From assembly GCF_015482765.1 (NCBI RefSeq), contig NZ_JADMLB010000069.1:1-50152 (forward strand): a stretch of DNA of 50,152 nucleotides. Reading direction: 5' to 3'. The translations under genes were made by a program, and so were the position numbers. This DNA is from Halodesulfovibrio sp. (GTDB lineage Bacteria > Desulfobacterota > Desulfovibrionia > Desulfovibrionales > Desulfovibrionaceae). The notes beneath the pieces were generated by a model. It was not told the DNA's origin and ran no database searches. It saw nothing but the letters and a program-made list of their open reading frames with translations. Shown in pieces: positions 33,360 to 41,857 of the stretch (position 1 is its first letter; every line of letters begins with the position of its first letter).

Positions 33360-34936
33360 ACCATACGTCGCGTTCTTCTTCAGGACAGACTCGAGTTGCT
33401 GTAATCGGTGCCGGTGCATCCGGTCTTGTTGCTGCTCGTTTTTTATTGAAACACGGGACGGATGTTGTGGTGTACGAACAACATAGCGGGCTTGGTGGGC
33501 AATGGGATCATACGTCTCCTTACAGTGCTGTCTGGTCGGATATGCGCACGAATACATGTTCTGTGACCACACGTTTTAGTGACATGAAGCATCATGAAAA
33601 CGTCCCTCTTTATCCGCGAAATCAAACTATCCTTGAATACTTAAATAGATATGCAGATGTTTTTGGCATTGTGGAGTCCATTCGATTTGAAACGCGGGTA
33701 TTGCTTTTGGAACAGCTCGAAAATGTGTGGAAAATTACTTCCGTGTATCAAGAGCGTGTTGAGTATACGGATGAATATGATGCTGTGGTGATTGCCTCAG
33801 GAAGATTCAGAAAACCTTATGTTCCTGACGTTGAAGGGCTGCATACCTTTACCGGTAAGGGGGGCATTTCACATTCGTATCGATACAAGGAGCCGGATAC
33901 ATTTAGAGGTCTGCGTGTACTGGTCGCCGGTGGGAGCATTAGTGCATATGAAATCTCTACGTCATTAGCTATGGAAGGTGCCAAGCAGGTCATTACGGCA
34001 GGGCGCAGAGCGAAATATATTTCCGGACGGCTCTATCAGGGGCGTTCGGTAGAATATCTCAGGCATACACGATATGCTAGAATGCTGAGTGAGTTGATGC
34101 CCCGAAAGGAAATATTGGAACGAACGAAAGCGTTTTTACTCAAGACGATGGGGGCTCCGGAGCAGTTCGGGGCTATTGCACCGGATGTTGATCCTGAAGT
34201 TGCGGGATTTTCAACAAGTGAAACGTATCTACCGATGGTTGCAGAGGGACTTATTCAACCAAAACCTTGGATTTCACGTATTGCTGGTACCACAGTTTAT
34301 TTCTCAGACGGCAGTGTTGAGCGTGAAGTAGATGCGATTGTATTTTGCACAGGATATGACCTTGAGATTCCTTTTTTGAGTGAAGCGTTGAGAGATCAGT
34401 TACAACCGACACGTCAACATTTGCCGCTTGCGTGGTACACTTTTCATCCTGATATTCCAACACTGGCTTTTCTTGGGTTTTGGTTTCATTCCGGTTCGGT
34501 GTTTGTTTCCACTGAACAGCAGGCACGAATGGTTGCATATGAATTTTGCGGTGTTAATAAGGCAACTACACGTGCAACACGCATGAAGGATTATAAAAAA
34601 TATCTGGCAACGCAGCATATGCACGCGAAAGTGAGTTTGTACACGTTTTCTCACTTGTTATCTGAACTTGGAAGATTTTCACCAGATTTGTCTGAGCATC
34701 CAGATTTGGCGAGATATTTACTGTTTGGCCCTATTACACCCTCAACTTTTCGTTTGAGCGGGATTGATGCGGTAAGTGATGCCCCGCAACGGATTATTTT
34801 TGAGGCTAGTCAATATGGTATTATGAAGGAGGGAGTGTTTAGTGAAGATGAAAAGGCAAAGCTTAGGGCGTTAGCCGTATTAAAAAATGATTCTAATTTT
34901 ACACGCTATGTTCAAAAAGTTATTCGGCGCAACTGA
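33356..34936 (+). CDS. Flavin-containing monooxygenase-like protein 2
   Basis: A 526-residue paralogue of the preceding protein, similar from end to end: VAVIGAGASGLVAARFLLKHG, GGQWDHTSPYSAVWSDM, an FTGKGGISHSYRY motif and LVAGGSISAYEIS in the second dinucleotide fold. In that second fold the glycine pattern is GGSISA, so NADPH binding may be weaker than in copy 1. The start at 33356 overlaps the upstream stop (ATGA) and has a GGTGGAAG site, so translation is coupled. The pair looks like a tandem duplication that has diverged. Confidence 0.85.
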   Translation: MNHTSRSSSGQTRVAVIGAGASGLVAARFLLKHGTDVVVYEQHSGLGGQWDHTSPYSAVWSDMRTNTCSVTTRFSDMKHHENVPLYPRNQTILEYLNRYADVFGIVESIRFETRVLLLEQLENVWKITSVYQERVEYTDEYDAVVIASGRFRKPYVPDVEGLHTFTGKGGISHSYRYKEPDTFRGLRVLVAGGSISAYEISTSLAMEGAKQVITAGRRAKYISGRLYQGRSVEYLRHTRYARMLSELMPRKEILERTKAFLLKTMGAPEQFGAIAPDVDPEVAGFSTSETYLPMVAEGLIQPKPWISRIAGTTVYFSDGSVEREVDAIVFCTGYDLEIPFLSEALRDQLQPTRQHLPLAWYTFHPDIPTLAFLGFWFHSGSVFVSTEQQARMVAYEFCGVNKATTRATRMKDYKKYLATQHMHAKVSLYTFSHLLSELGRFSPDLSEHPDLARYLLFGPITPSTFRLSGIDAVSDAPQRIIFEASQYGIMKEGVFSEDEKAKLRALAVLKNDSNFTRYVQKVIRRN

Positions 34937-35154
34937 TGATGAGCAGACGCTTTTCTAGCGAGTGACTGGCTTTTTTTGTTGGTAACACTGCTTTTTCGGC
35001 AAAGTAATCTGGACAAAATTCTTGCATGTGGTTTCAGCTTGCTATACTGCTTGCTCGAAGTACACAGGCACATAGATACGGATATTTTAACTTGCAGAAC
35101 AGATTTTGCTGCGAGACATCCGCACAGACTGCCTGCCCAACAGGAGCGTTTTAA

Positions 35155-36204
35155 ATGCTGTTATCAGGTTCGCGCCAGCGAACAGAGTTTATTAAGTACG
35201 GTATAAAAACCGCACTTGCTGCACTTCTTTCTTACTTTTTAGCTTCACTCACTGATCCGGACTTAGGATTCTGGGCTGTCATTAGCGCTGTTATTGTTAT
35301 GCAGCGTAACGTTGCCGCATCTATGCAAATGTGCGGGTATCGCCTTGTGGGCACCGCCATCGGCGCGACAATGGGGATGACTGCTTTGTATATAGTTCCA
35401 CCTACAGATCACGGACGTCTTGCAGGGTTTCTTGTAACAGTAGGGCTTTGTGCCTATCTAAAACGCTACACCAACCGCTTTTCCATGGCAGCCATCACTG
35501 TCACTATTGTCATGCTCGCTCCTCAAGCCTCGGGCGACTATATTCACTATGCTCTCTTCCGTGTTGCAGAAATCACCATTGGTGTCTGTTCAACGTTTAT
35601 TGTTGCGCTTCTTATCTGGCCGCATCATGCCAGTGCGGAGCTGAAAGAGCGCCTTCAGGAGCAGTTCACGCGCTGTGCAGATAAGTACGATATAATCGTC
35701 AATTCATTCATGGCACTTACATGTACATCTTGCAAAGGGATGCTGGCTGATCTTGAAGGAGAGATTCACTACAACCGTGAATTATTTCGGGGATATCTTC
35801 GTCATGAACGATTGTTTGTTGATGATGATTCCGCAATGCTTGATATTAAAATAGAGACGCTTGTTCAGTGTGTAGAACACCTCCACGCCATGCTCCATGT
35901 TGTAATGGAGTTGCGTGACAGCAAATATTGCATTGTTATGGAAGCAGAAATACGTAAGGTTGTAAAAGAATCACAGGATGTGATGCGGGCAGTCGGTCGA
36001 AATATGATTCCAGATACACGCAAGCTTGAGCAGGCGCTGTACAGTGCGGATAAGCATCTTGAAGGTCTACGCGCGGACGGTATGATCCAACGAATTTCTA
36101 TGCGCGATATGATGCAGATTGTCAGCTTCTACCATAGTGCTCAGCAGCTTGGTGAAGATCTACTTATTTCTGTTAAGAAACAGAACAAATACAAAAGAGT
36201 GTAA
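35155..36204 (+). CDS. FUSC-family membrane protein (aromatic acid exporter type)
   Basis: The 349-residue protein has about six membrane helices in its first 165 residues (KYGIKTALAALLSYFLASLTDPDLGFWAVISAVIV and RLVGTAIGATMGM are typical FUSC blocks). A cytoplasmic helical domain of about 185 residues follows. FUSC proteins resemble half of the YccS/AaeB exporters for aromatic acids and similar compounds. Substrate unknown. An AGGAG site lies nine bases before the ATG. It stands alone downstream of the monooxygenase pair, and co-transcription is possible but the gap is 218 bases. Confidence 0.85.
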   Translation: MLLSGSRQRTEFIKYGIKTALAALLSYFLASLTDPDLGFWAVISAVIVMQRNVAASMQMCGYRLVGTAIGATMGMTALYIVPPTDHGRLAGFLVTVGLCAYLKRYTNRFSMAAITVTIVMLAPQASGDYIHYALFRVAEITIGVCSTFIVALLIWPHHASAELKERLQEQFTRCADKYDIIVNSFMALTCTSCKGMLADLEGEIHYNRELFRGYLRHERLFVDDDSAMLDIKIETLVQCVEHLHAMLHVVMELRDSKYCIVMEAEIRKVVKESQDVMRAVGRNMIPDTRKLEQALYSADKHLEGLRADGMIQRISMRDMMQIVSFYHSAQQLGEDLLISVKKQNKYKRV

Positions 36205-36208
36205 GGGT

Positions 36209-36233
36209 GGCTGGCTTCCATACAGAGCCGGCT
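36209..36233 (+). terminator. Weak hairpin after the FUSC gene
   Basis: GCTGGC and GCCGGC can pair (one G-T) across an 11-base loop shortly after the stop. Only a poor T-tract follows, so termination here is uncertain. Confidence 0.3.
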
Positions 36234-36377
36234 TACCTTATCAAGACTTTTTATGCACCCTTTGACCTCGAATGTTTTGTCTTGTTTCAAAGGCTACTGG
36301 ATTTGAAAACGTAGTTTTTTGTTTGAACTATTTGATATAAAAACGTTTTTTGTAACAGGTACGTGTCGTGAGGACGT

Positions 36378-36845
36378 ATGGAACATCGCGCAAGTAAAAT
36401 GCTGACAAAGCTATTGTACGAAAAGGGCGGGGATAGAAATATGCCGCTTGTGCCGTTATGGCAGAACTGGGATATGGTTATGGGAGAAGAGCTTGCAGAG
36501 CTTGGACGCCCGCTCGGTCACAAAAATCGTACGATTATCATCGGCGCTGAAGATAACATGGCGCAGTATGAACTTTCTGCTCAGACATATGAGATACTTG
36601 AGCGTGTGAATGCATTTCTTGGTAAAGATATGTTTGATACTGTGCAGGTAGAGCTTATGCAAGGGAGAGAGCCTTTGGATAAGCTGACTATTCCTGTATT
36701 CAAAGAAGCACGGCCGAAAATTCCGCCGCGTCCTAAAGATCTTGGAAACTTGGAGCACATTCTTGATCCAGATTCCCCAGTAACAAAATGCTACAAAAAG
36801 TATGTTGCTATGTATGATGGAAAAAAGAACGATTCTGAGGAGTAA
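36378..36845 (+). CDS. DUF721/DciA-like protein
   Basis: The 155-residue protein matches DUF721: PLWQNWDMVMGEELAELGRPLGHKNRTIIIGAEDNMAQYELSAQTYEILERVNAFLG-type sequence contains the W, the VMG and the hydrophobic strand pattern of the family. DciA is the widespread helper that loads the replicative helicase in bacteria lacking DnaC or DnaI. Whether this protein has that role or another nucleic-acid role cannot be told, because the C-terminal 60 residues are not conserved by eye. GAGG lies a few bases upstream of the ATG. Confidence 0.82.
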   Translation: MEHRASKMLTKLLYEKGGDRNMPLVPLWQNWDMVMGEELAELGRPLGHKNRTIIIGAEDNMAQYELSAQTYEILERVNAFLGKDMFDTVQVELMQGREPLDKLTIPVFKEARPKIPPRPKDLGNLEHILDPDSPVTKCYKKYVAMYDGKKNDSEE

Positions 36846-36955
36846 GACTCACTGCTTTTTTGCTGATTCTATCTGAAATTACAAAGTAAAGAGCAGTTTT
36901 TTGTAATGGATTAAGGGTACTGGTATTATCTCGGTGCGGTGTGTCTGTTGAGGAC

Positions 36956-38431
36956 TTACTCAGCAATAGAGATGGGAGTACCCGTTTTGTATTCGCGTGC
37001 TGCACGGACGAAATTGACAGCCCAGTGTGGTTCTCCAAGAGCAAATAGATGTGTGTAGGATGCAAACACATTCTTGTAGATAACCCCATCAAGGCGTTCG
37101 CCCATTCCAAATCCTTTCGACATGCGGAAACCGAATGTCGGTTTTTCATTTTCAACGATACATTTTGAGTAGTGAAACTCGTGTCCGCGAACTACTGTTC
37201 CAACAGGATGGTACGGGTTTGGTTCAATGACTTCTGCGTCAATGTAGCCGAGTCCTTGTGGACGTTTGCAGAGTTGGGTTTCAACAGGAAGCACGCCTGC
37301 CATGGGGGAGATGGTTTCTTCCTGCACCAGTGCCTTGCAAAGATACATAAAACCACCGCATTCAGCATAGATAGGCATTTCATTTTCTGCGAGCATACGT
37401 ACGTGTTCGCAGATTTTTTTGTTTGCAGTAATTGCCTCATGCATGGTTTCTGGAAAACCGCCTCCTAGGTACAGAGCATCGATTTCCGGCCAGTCATCAT
37501 GGGCGGTTACTGAAAGACGAATAAGCTGAGCGCCTGCGTGTTGCAGAGCTTGCAGGTTTTCATCGTAGTAGAACCAGAGAGCGTCGTCATGCACATAGCC
37601 GATACGAGGAGCAGTGGTTGGAACGAGTTCTGGGCAGCTTGGCATTGTGGTTGCGCATGGAGTGTCTATTTTTTTAGCTTCATTTGCCCCTCTAGAGACT
37701 TTTTCGGTCACATCCCACACATTCGGTTGCTCAGGAGTTTTAGAGGCAGCAGAAGCTATTTGCCACATTTTTTCTACATCAAGGTGCTCTTCGATAATAT
37801 CTGCGACTTGTTCCAGTGCGCTATTGGTTCCTTCGTACTCTGCGTTGGAGATAAGCCCCATATGGCGTTCAGGAATCGGGTTGTGTTTTATTTTTGGAAG
37901 ACAGCCGAGCACAGGGACATCTGTGTAGTGCTCAATAGTTTGACGAAGGATGGAACGGTGACGGTCTGTTGCAGTCCTGTTCAACACAACACCTGCGATA
38001 TGGACACCTTCTTCAAAATTAAGCATGCCCGTCAGGATAGCCGCGGCAGTACGCGTCATCTTTGTGCAGTCCATAGCCAAAACGACCGGAGCATCGATGA
38101 TGCGAGCCAGCTCAGCTGTGGAACAGGTTCCAGTTACATCTTTTCCGTCAAAGAGACCGCGATTTCCTTCAATAAGCGCACCCTGATAGCCGGAAGATGC
38201 GGTGGCAAAGAGTGAGGTCAGTGTAGCGTTATCGAGAAGATATGGATCTAGATTTGTGCATGGGTGTTGTGCAGCAAGCGCCAGCCATTTTGCGTCGATG
38301 TAGTCAGGTCCTTTTTTGAAAGGCTTGATTACTCGACCTGTTCGACTCCACGCTCTGGTAGTGCCGAGACTGGTAATGGTTTTTCCAGTGCCGCCGTTAA
38401 GACCGGCAATTATGAGTCTTGGAAGGGTCAT
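36956..38431 (-). CDS. dsrN: DsrN-like siroheme amidase (cobyrinate a,c-diamide synthase family)
   Basis: A 491-residue glutamine amidotransferase of the CobB/CbiA family. The ATPase domain begins LIIAGLNGGTGKT and contains KKGPDYIDAKWL. The C-terminal domain has the nucleophile in YAECGGFMYLCKAL and GHEFHYSKC. In Allochromatium vinosum DsrN is the family member that amidates siroheme, and siro(haem)amide is the cofactor of dissimilatory sulfite reductases. This gene lies directly downstream of dsrABD on the same strand, whereas a second CbiA-type gene at 17.4 kb sits with cbiC. I therefore assign the siroheme role. I chose ATG 38431 (GCAGG upstream) over an in-frame ATG six codons earlier. 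Confidence 0.87.
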   Translation of the reverse strand: MTLPRLIIAGLNGGTGKTITSLGTTRAWSRTGRVIKPFKKGPDYIDAKWLALAAQHPCTNLDPYLLDNATLTSLFATASSGYQGALIEGNRGLFDGKDVTGTCSTAELARIIDAPVVLAMDCTKMTRTAAAILTGMLNFEEGVHIAGVVLNRTATDRHRSILRQTIEHYTDVPVLGCLPKIKHNPIPERHMGLISNAEYEGTNSALEQVADIIEEHLDVEKMWQIASAASKTPEQPNVWDVTEKVSRGANEAKKIDTPCATTMPSCPELVPTTAPRIGYVHDDALWFYYDENLQALQHAGAQLIRLSVTAHDDWPEIDALYLGGGFPETMHEAITANKKICEHVRMLAENEMPIYAECGGFMYLCKALVQEETISPMAGVLPVETQLCKRPQGLGYIDAEVIEPNPYHPVGTVVRGHEFHYSKCIVENEKPTFGFRMSKGFGMGERLDGVIYKNVFASYTHLFALGEPHWAVNFVRAAREYKTGTPISIAE

Positions 38432-38478
38432 ACTGTACCTGCTGCACATGCTTGCTGATAGGATAAAACAAGGGCTTA

Positions 38479-38526
38479 AAAACAGAAAGAGCGTATGGAC
38501 CTAAGCCCATACGCCTTACGCTCTGT
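38479..38526 (-). terminator. Hairpin downstream of dsrD
   Basis: GCGTATGG pairs with CCATACGC across an 8-base loop, and a second outer pairing (AGAGCGTA with TACGCTCT) is possible. A T-rich tract follows on the minus strand. It separates dsrABD from dsrN and probably terminates most transcription. Confidence 0.7.
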
Positions 38527-38538
38527 AGAACAAAGAAA

Positions 38539-38775
38539 TTAATCTTCGTGCTCAGCTGCAGCCTGTTTGCCTGCACCTTTAAGACCGTACATAGTAGTGG
38601 AACCGGAAGACCAGTATTCCATTACTTCGGATTTAACGAGCTCGGAGAGAATCTTTTTTACAGCACGAGGTTTCATATCCGGGAAGAGCGGAAGAAAGTC
38701 GTTGAAGTAAAATTTAGATTTGCTCTTAGATTTGGACTCAATGAAGTCAACAATAATTTTAGTTGATTCTTCCAT
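38539..38775 (-). CDS. dsrD: DsrD, sulfite reductase activator
   Basis: The 78-residue length equals that of DsrD from Desulfovibrio vulgaris. The protein is a small basic winged-helix type (SKSKSKSKFYFNDFLPLFPDMKPRAVKKIL), long thought to bind DNA but shown to act as an allosteric activator of DsrAB. Its ribosome site is AAGGGG. It follows dsrB by 80 bases that contain a strong GC hairpin. Confidence 0.96.
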   Translation of the reverse strand: MEESTKIIVDFIESKSKSKSKFYFNDFLPLFPDMKPRAVKKILSELVKSEVMEYWSSGSTTMYGLKGAGKQAAAEHED

Positions 38776-38805
38776 GGGAAGCCCCTTTAGCGTTTAAGCG
38801 TTAAA

Positions 38806-38831
38806 CCGGGCGAGGGAAAACCCTCGCCCGG
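38806..38831 (-). promoter_or_regulatory. GC-rich intercistronic hairpin between dsrB and dsrD
   Basis: A perfect 11-bp stem (CCGGGCGAGGG and complement) with a 4-base loop, followed on the minus strand by only TTT. Termination would be partial. mRNA stabilisation or processing that sets the DsrD to DsrAB ratio is equally likely. Confidence 0.7.
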
Positions 38832-38855
38832 CGTATATTCTAATGTAGCCAGTGC

Positions 38856-40001
38856 TTAGAACTTGAACTGGGTAGTCTGACGCCAGGTGTAGTAAGCGTG
38901 GTCACGGAAGTCATCGATGAGGTGGTGGGAGAATTCGAAGCCGGTAAGCTCGAAGAATTTTTCCCAACCGATACGCTCAATCCAATCGCCGAGACGCTCG
39001 TATTTCATAGCGCTGTCAGCGTAGATGTCGATGATCTTTTTGATTTTCTCAGTAAGTGTAGGCCAACGAGGAGTTTCGTTAGGAATGTACGCTACAACTA
39101 CTTTAGAGAATTTAGGCTGGGAGATACGGTTAGAAACCTTACCACCAACCATGATTACTACGCCGTCGCCTTCGCCATCGGAGATAGGAAGAGCTGGACA
39201 CATGGTGTAGCAGTTACCACAGTACATGCAACGCTCGTTCTTAATAGCGATGGTGTTAACTTTCTTACCTTCGAGTTCAACCTTAGTAGGACGAACTGCA
39301 GCGGTAGGACAAGAAGCAACTGCAAGAGGAATCTCACAAAGCTGGTCAGTCCACTCGTGGTCGATCATAGGTGGTTTACGGTGAATACCTACGATACCGA
39401 TGTCGGAGCAGTGTACAGCACCACACATGTTGAGACAACATGCGAGGGAGATACGTACAGGTGCTGGGAGACGGTGATCCTGGAAGTCAGCGAAAACTGT
39501 ATCCATTACAGCTTTAACTGGACCGGATGCGTCAGTAGCAGGGGTGTGGCAGTGTACCCAACCCTGAGTGTGAACGATGTTGGAAATACCAGCACCAGTA
39601 CCACCTACAGGGAATTTGTTGGAGCCACCATCGAATTTACGAGAAGCAAGATCTTCTTTGAGAGCAGCGAGTTTGTCTTCGCTGTCAGTCATAAATTCAA
39701 CGTTGTTACGAGTAGTGAAGCGGAGGTAGCCGTCACAATGTTTGTCAGCAATTTCGCAGATTTCGCGAATGTGAGTAACAGACATAAGACGAGCAGCACC
39801 TACACGAACGGTAAATACTTTATCACCGGATTCACCAACGTGTACCAGTACGCCTGGCTCGAGGATTTCGTGGTATGCCCACTTACCTTTGTTAGCCTTG
39901 ATTACTGGAGGAAGGAATTCGGTAAATTCACGAGGACCGATATCTGTGATACGGCCTTCCATTGGTTTAGCTGGATTGTAACCAGAAGAGATGAATGCCA
40001 T
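38856..40001 (-). CDS. dsrB: Dissimilatory sulfite reductase, beta subunit
   Basis: DsrB carries the catalytic siroheme-[4Fe-4S] centre of the DsrAB complex, which reduces sulfite and passes sulfur to DsrC as a trisulfide. The 381 residues equal the D. vulgaris length. Cluster ligands Cys151, Cys188, Cys189 and Cys193 are in place (CHTPAT and [14 protein letters not shown]). The ferredoxin-type cluster uses Cys231 and Cys258/261/264 with Cys268 beside them. It starts 18 bases after dsrA. Confidence 0.98.
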   Translation of the reverse strand: MAFISSGYNPAKPMEGRITDIGPREFTEFLPPVIKANKGKWAYHEILEPGVLVHVGESGDKVFTVRVGAARLMSVTHIREICEIADKHCDGYLRFTTRNNVEFMTDSEDKLAALKEDLASRKFDGGSNKFPVGGTGAGISNIVHTQGWVHCHTPATDASGPVKAVMDTVFADFQDHRLPAPVRISLACCLNMCGAVHCSDIGIVGIHRKPPMIDHEWTDQLCEIPLAVASCPTAAVRPTKVELEGKKVNTIAIKNERCMYCGNCYTMCPALPISDGEGDGVVIMVGGKVSNRISQPKFSKVVVAYIPNETPRWPTLTEKIKKIIDIYADSAMKYERLGDWIERIGWEKFFELTGFEFSHHLIDDFRDHAYYTWRQTTQFKF

Positions 40002-40019
40002 GTTATTGTACTCCTCTTC

Positions 40020-41333
40020 TTAGCGCTGGTGGCGCTTACGGTATTCGTTGATGTCACGGTCCCAACCACCAGGTACTTCTTCTTCTTTGAAGAAGATGTA
40101 TGGGTTGTGACGAGGTTCCTGAACGTTGTGAGCAGTTGGTTCCTGACCTACAACTTCGAGGAGTTTCTGGAGGGAAAGACGACGCATGGTCTCACCGAGA
40201 CGCTCGCGGTTTTTGCCTTCTTCCATCCACCAATCCCAAATGTTTTCTACAACTTCTTTGATTTCATCAAAGTCGTCTTTAGCTTCAACAAATGGAACTA
40301 CGAGGGAGGACATCTGTGCGCCATCAAGGATAGGTGCTTTAGCACCACACAGGATGGATGCGCCACGCTCGTCACCAATGCGGAGAGCACGAGGCATGGT
40401 GTTGATGCAGTGCATACAACGTACACATTCAGAACGATCGATAGCGAGTTTGCCACCTTCCCACTTCATAGCAGAAGAAGGACAACGGTTGATAACTTCA
40501 GCTTCGATGTCAAATGCACCCCAATCTTTACCGGAGTGTGCGCCTGCGTTTGGCTTGAATTCGCCAGCAACGTAAGCAGCTACAGCTTCCTGATCGATTT
40601 TGATGCTGTCTTTCCAAGTACCAACAACTGAGAAGTCGGAGCGAGCCATAGCAGCTACACAACCGTTAGGACAGCCGTCGAACTTGAATTTGAACTTGTA
40701 TGGGAATGCTGGACGGTGAAGTTCGTCCTGGTATTCCATGGTCAAGTTGTAAGAAGCAGCCTGAGTGTCGTAACATGCGTATTCACAACGGGACTCGCCG
40801 AGACAAGCAGCAGGAGTACGCAGGTTAGAACCGGAACCACCAAGGTCGTTGTTAAGATCGTGGGTTACTTCCCAGAAGATCTCTTCAAGCTGAGGAGTGG
40901 TAGTACCGAGGAGTACGATGTCACCGGTAGCGCCGTGCATGTTGGTAAGACCAGAGCCACGGAGATCCCAGATGTCACAGAGCTGACGAAGGAAGTCGGT
41001 GGTGTAGTATTTACCAGCAGGCTGGTTCAAACGTACGGTGTGGAAATGTGCAACGCCAGGGAACATTTCTGGCTGGTCACAGTAACGACCGATAACGCCG
41101 CCGCCGTAACCGAATACGCCTACGATGCCGCCGTGTTTCCAGTGAGTTTCACCGTCGTTGTAAGAAAGTTCCAGAACACCGAGGAGATCGTCAGGACAAT
41201 CTACAGGGATCTGGTAATCAAGGCCTTTAGGGTTAGCAGCACGCATTGCTGCTTCCTGCTTAATGTCGGATACGAAACTTGGCCATGGGCCGGTTTCGAG
41301 CTGATCCAACATAGGAGTTGCGTGTTTCGCCAT
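40020..41333 (-). CDS. dsrA: Dissimilatory sulfite reductase, alpha subunit
   Basis: DsrA forms the alpha2beta2 core with DsrB in the cytoplasm. The length of 437 residues equals D. vulgaris DsrA. The cysteines of the siroheme-linked cluster motif, Cys177/Cys183 (CLGESRC) and Cys221/Cys225 (CPNGC), are conserved. The inserted ferredoxin domain uses Cys284 and Cys303/306/309 (CVRCMHC). The ATG has a GGAGG site. It is the first gene of dsrABD, with its promoter in the 0.5 kb gap beyond 41333. Confidence 0.98.
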   Translation of the reverse strand: MAKHATPMLDQLETGPWPSFVSDIKQEAAMRAANPKGLDYQIPVDCPDDLLGVLELSYNDGETHWKHGGIVGVFGYGGGVIGRYCDQPEMFPGVAHFHTVRLNQPAGKYYTTDFLRQLCDIWDLRGSGLTNMHGATGDIVLLGTTTPQLEEIFWEVTHDLNNDLGGSGSNLRTPAACLGESRCEYACYDTQAASYNLTMEYQDELHRPAFPYKFKFKFDGCPNGCVAAMARSDFSVVGTWKDSIKIDQEAVAAYVAGEFKPNAGAHSGKDWGAFDIEAEVINRCPSSAMKWEGGKLAIDRSECVRCMHCINTMPRALRIGDERGASILCGAKAPILDGAQMSSLVVPFVEAKDDFDEIKEVVENIWDWWMEEGKNRERLGETMRRLSLQKLLEVVGQEPTAHNVQEPRHNPYIFFKEEEVPGGWDRDINEYRKRHQR

Positions 41334-41499
41334 TACCTTACCTCCACAAAAAGTTGGTATGTGTTTTTACACCAGACACTTTCCATCCCACCGCAGGCGA
41401 TCTGAGGAGCGGTCAAGATGGACGCACCTTACACGGAGCAAATCTGGTCTAAGATTTTGTTCCTGAAAAAGGGCGTGATTTTTTGGACAAAGTTATCTC

Positions 41500-41528
41500 T
41501 TGCTAGAAAGAACGCCTCGGTTTGTCAA
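41500..41528 (-). promoter_or_regulatory. Candidate dsrA promoter
   Basis: On the minus strand TTGACA (41523-41528, one arm of the palindrome) is followed after 17 bases by TAGCAA (41500-41505). The -35 is perfect and the -10 weak. The leader to dsrA would be about 160 bases. Confidence 0.45.
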
Positions 41529-41541
41529 GTGGATTTGACAA
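41522..41541. promoter_or_regulatory. Palindromic operator candidate upstream of dsrA
   Basis: TTGTCAA and TTGACAA flank six bases, a perfect 7-6-7 inverted repeat overlapping the likely dsrA -35. It does not match the Rex pattern (TTGTGAA-N4-TTCACAA) or the CRP half-site spacing exactly, so the regulator is unknown. Confidence 0.55.
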
Positions 41542-41763
41542 GTTTATGTATAGCATTCTCTATTTGTAAGTTGCAGAAAAACAACGCAAACCCCCCGTCA
41601 TATGCTGACAATTTAAGTTTGCAGTGCAGGGGTAACATAACGAACTTTCATAGAAAGAAAGTATATAATTTCCTAAGTTCTTTTTTTCACAAATCTGACC
41701 CTCTACAAAAAAGATAGAAAGATTAAAGTGTAATAAAATGTAAAAATTTTTTGATGGAGGAAA

Positions 41764-41805
41764 ATGCGGTTCAATCTTCTTAAAATCGGGGTTCTCCAGA
41801 CTTGA
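41764..41805 (+). CDS. Possible 13-residue leader peptide
   Basis: ATG 41764 has a perfect GGAGG four bases upstream and opens a 13-codon frame (MRFNLLKIGVLQT). It ends within the left arm of a hairpin (TTGACCT 41802-41808 with AGGTCAA 41822-41828) just before the next gene. The arrangement resembles a translated leader controlling downstream expression. There is no sequence family to confirm it. Confidence 0.35.
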   Translation: MRFNLLKIGVLQT

Positions 41806-41857
41806 CCTTGAGGCATAAATGAGGTCAAAGCCACACAAGAACTAAGTGAGGTTTGTG

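Larger units (their letters stand above)
41334..41763. other. Divergent control region between dsrA and a small plus-strand gene
   Basis: The stretch contains the perfect palindrome TTGTCAA-GTGGAT-TTGACAA at 41522-41541 and a TATAAT at 41664-41669 on the plus strand. A 99-residue plus-strand frame (41418-41717) shows no ribosome site or family resemblance and is not called. Confidence 0.6.

Noticed and set aside
36846-36955. A terminator between the DciA-like gene and dsrN
   Set aside because: Only distant 6-7 base inverted repeats were seen, with large loops and no proper T-run next to a stem.
38898-40631. A 577-residue open frame antisense to dsrB and dsrA
   Set aside because: The encoded protein has no family features, and the opposite strand carries dsrA and dsrB at full length with all cofactor ligands. 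Long antisense frames arise from codon bias in highly expressed genes.
41418-41717. A 99-residue plus-strand frame upstream of the small gene beside dsrA
   Set aside because: It would cover the dsrA promoter palindrome, has no convincing ribosome site, and its composition looks random.
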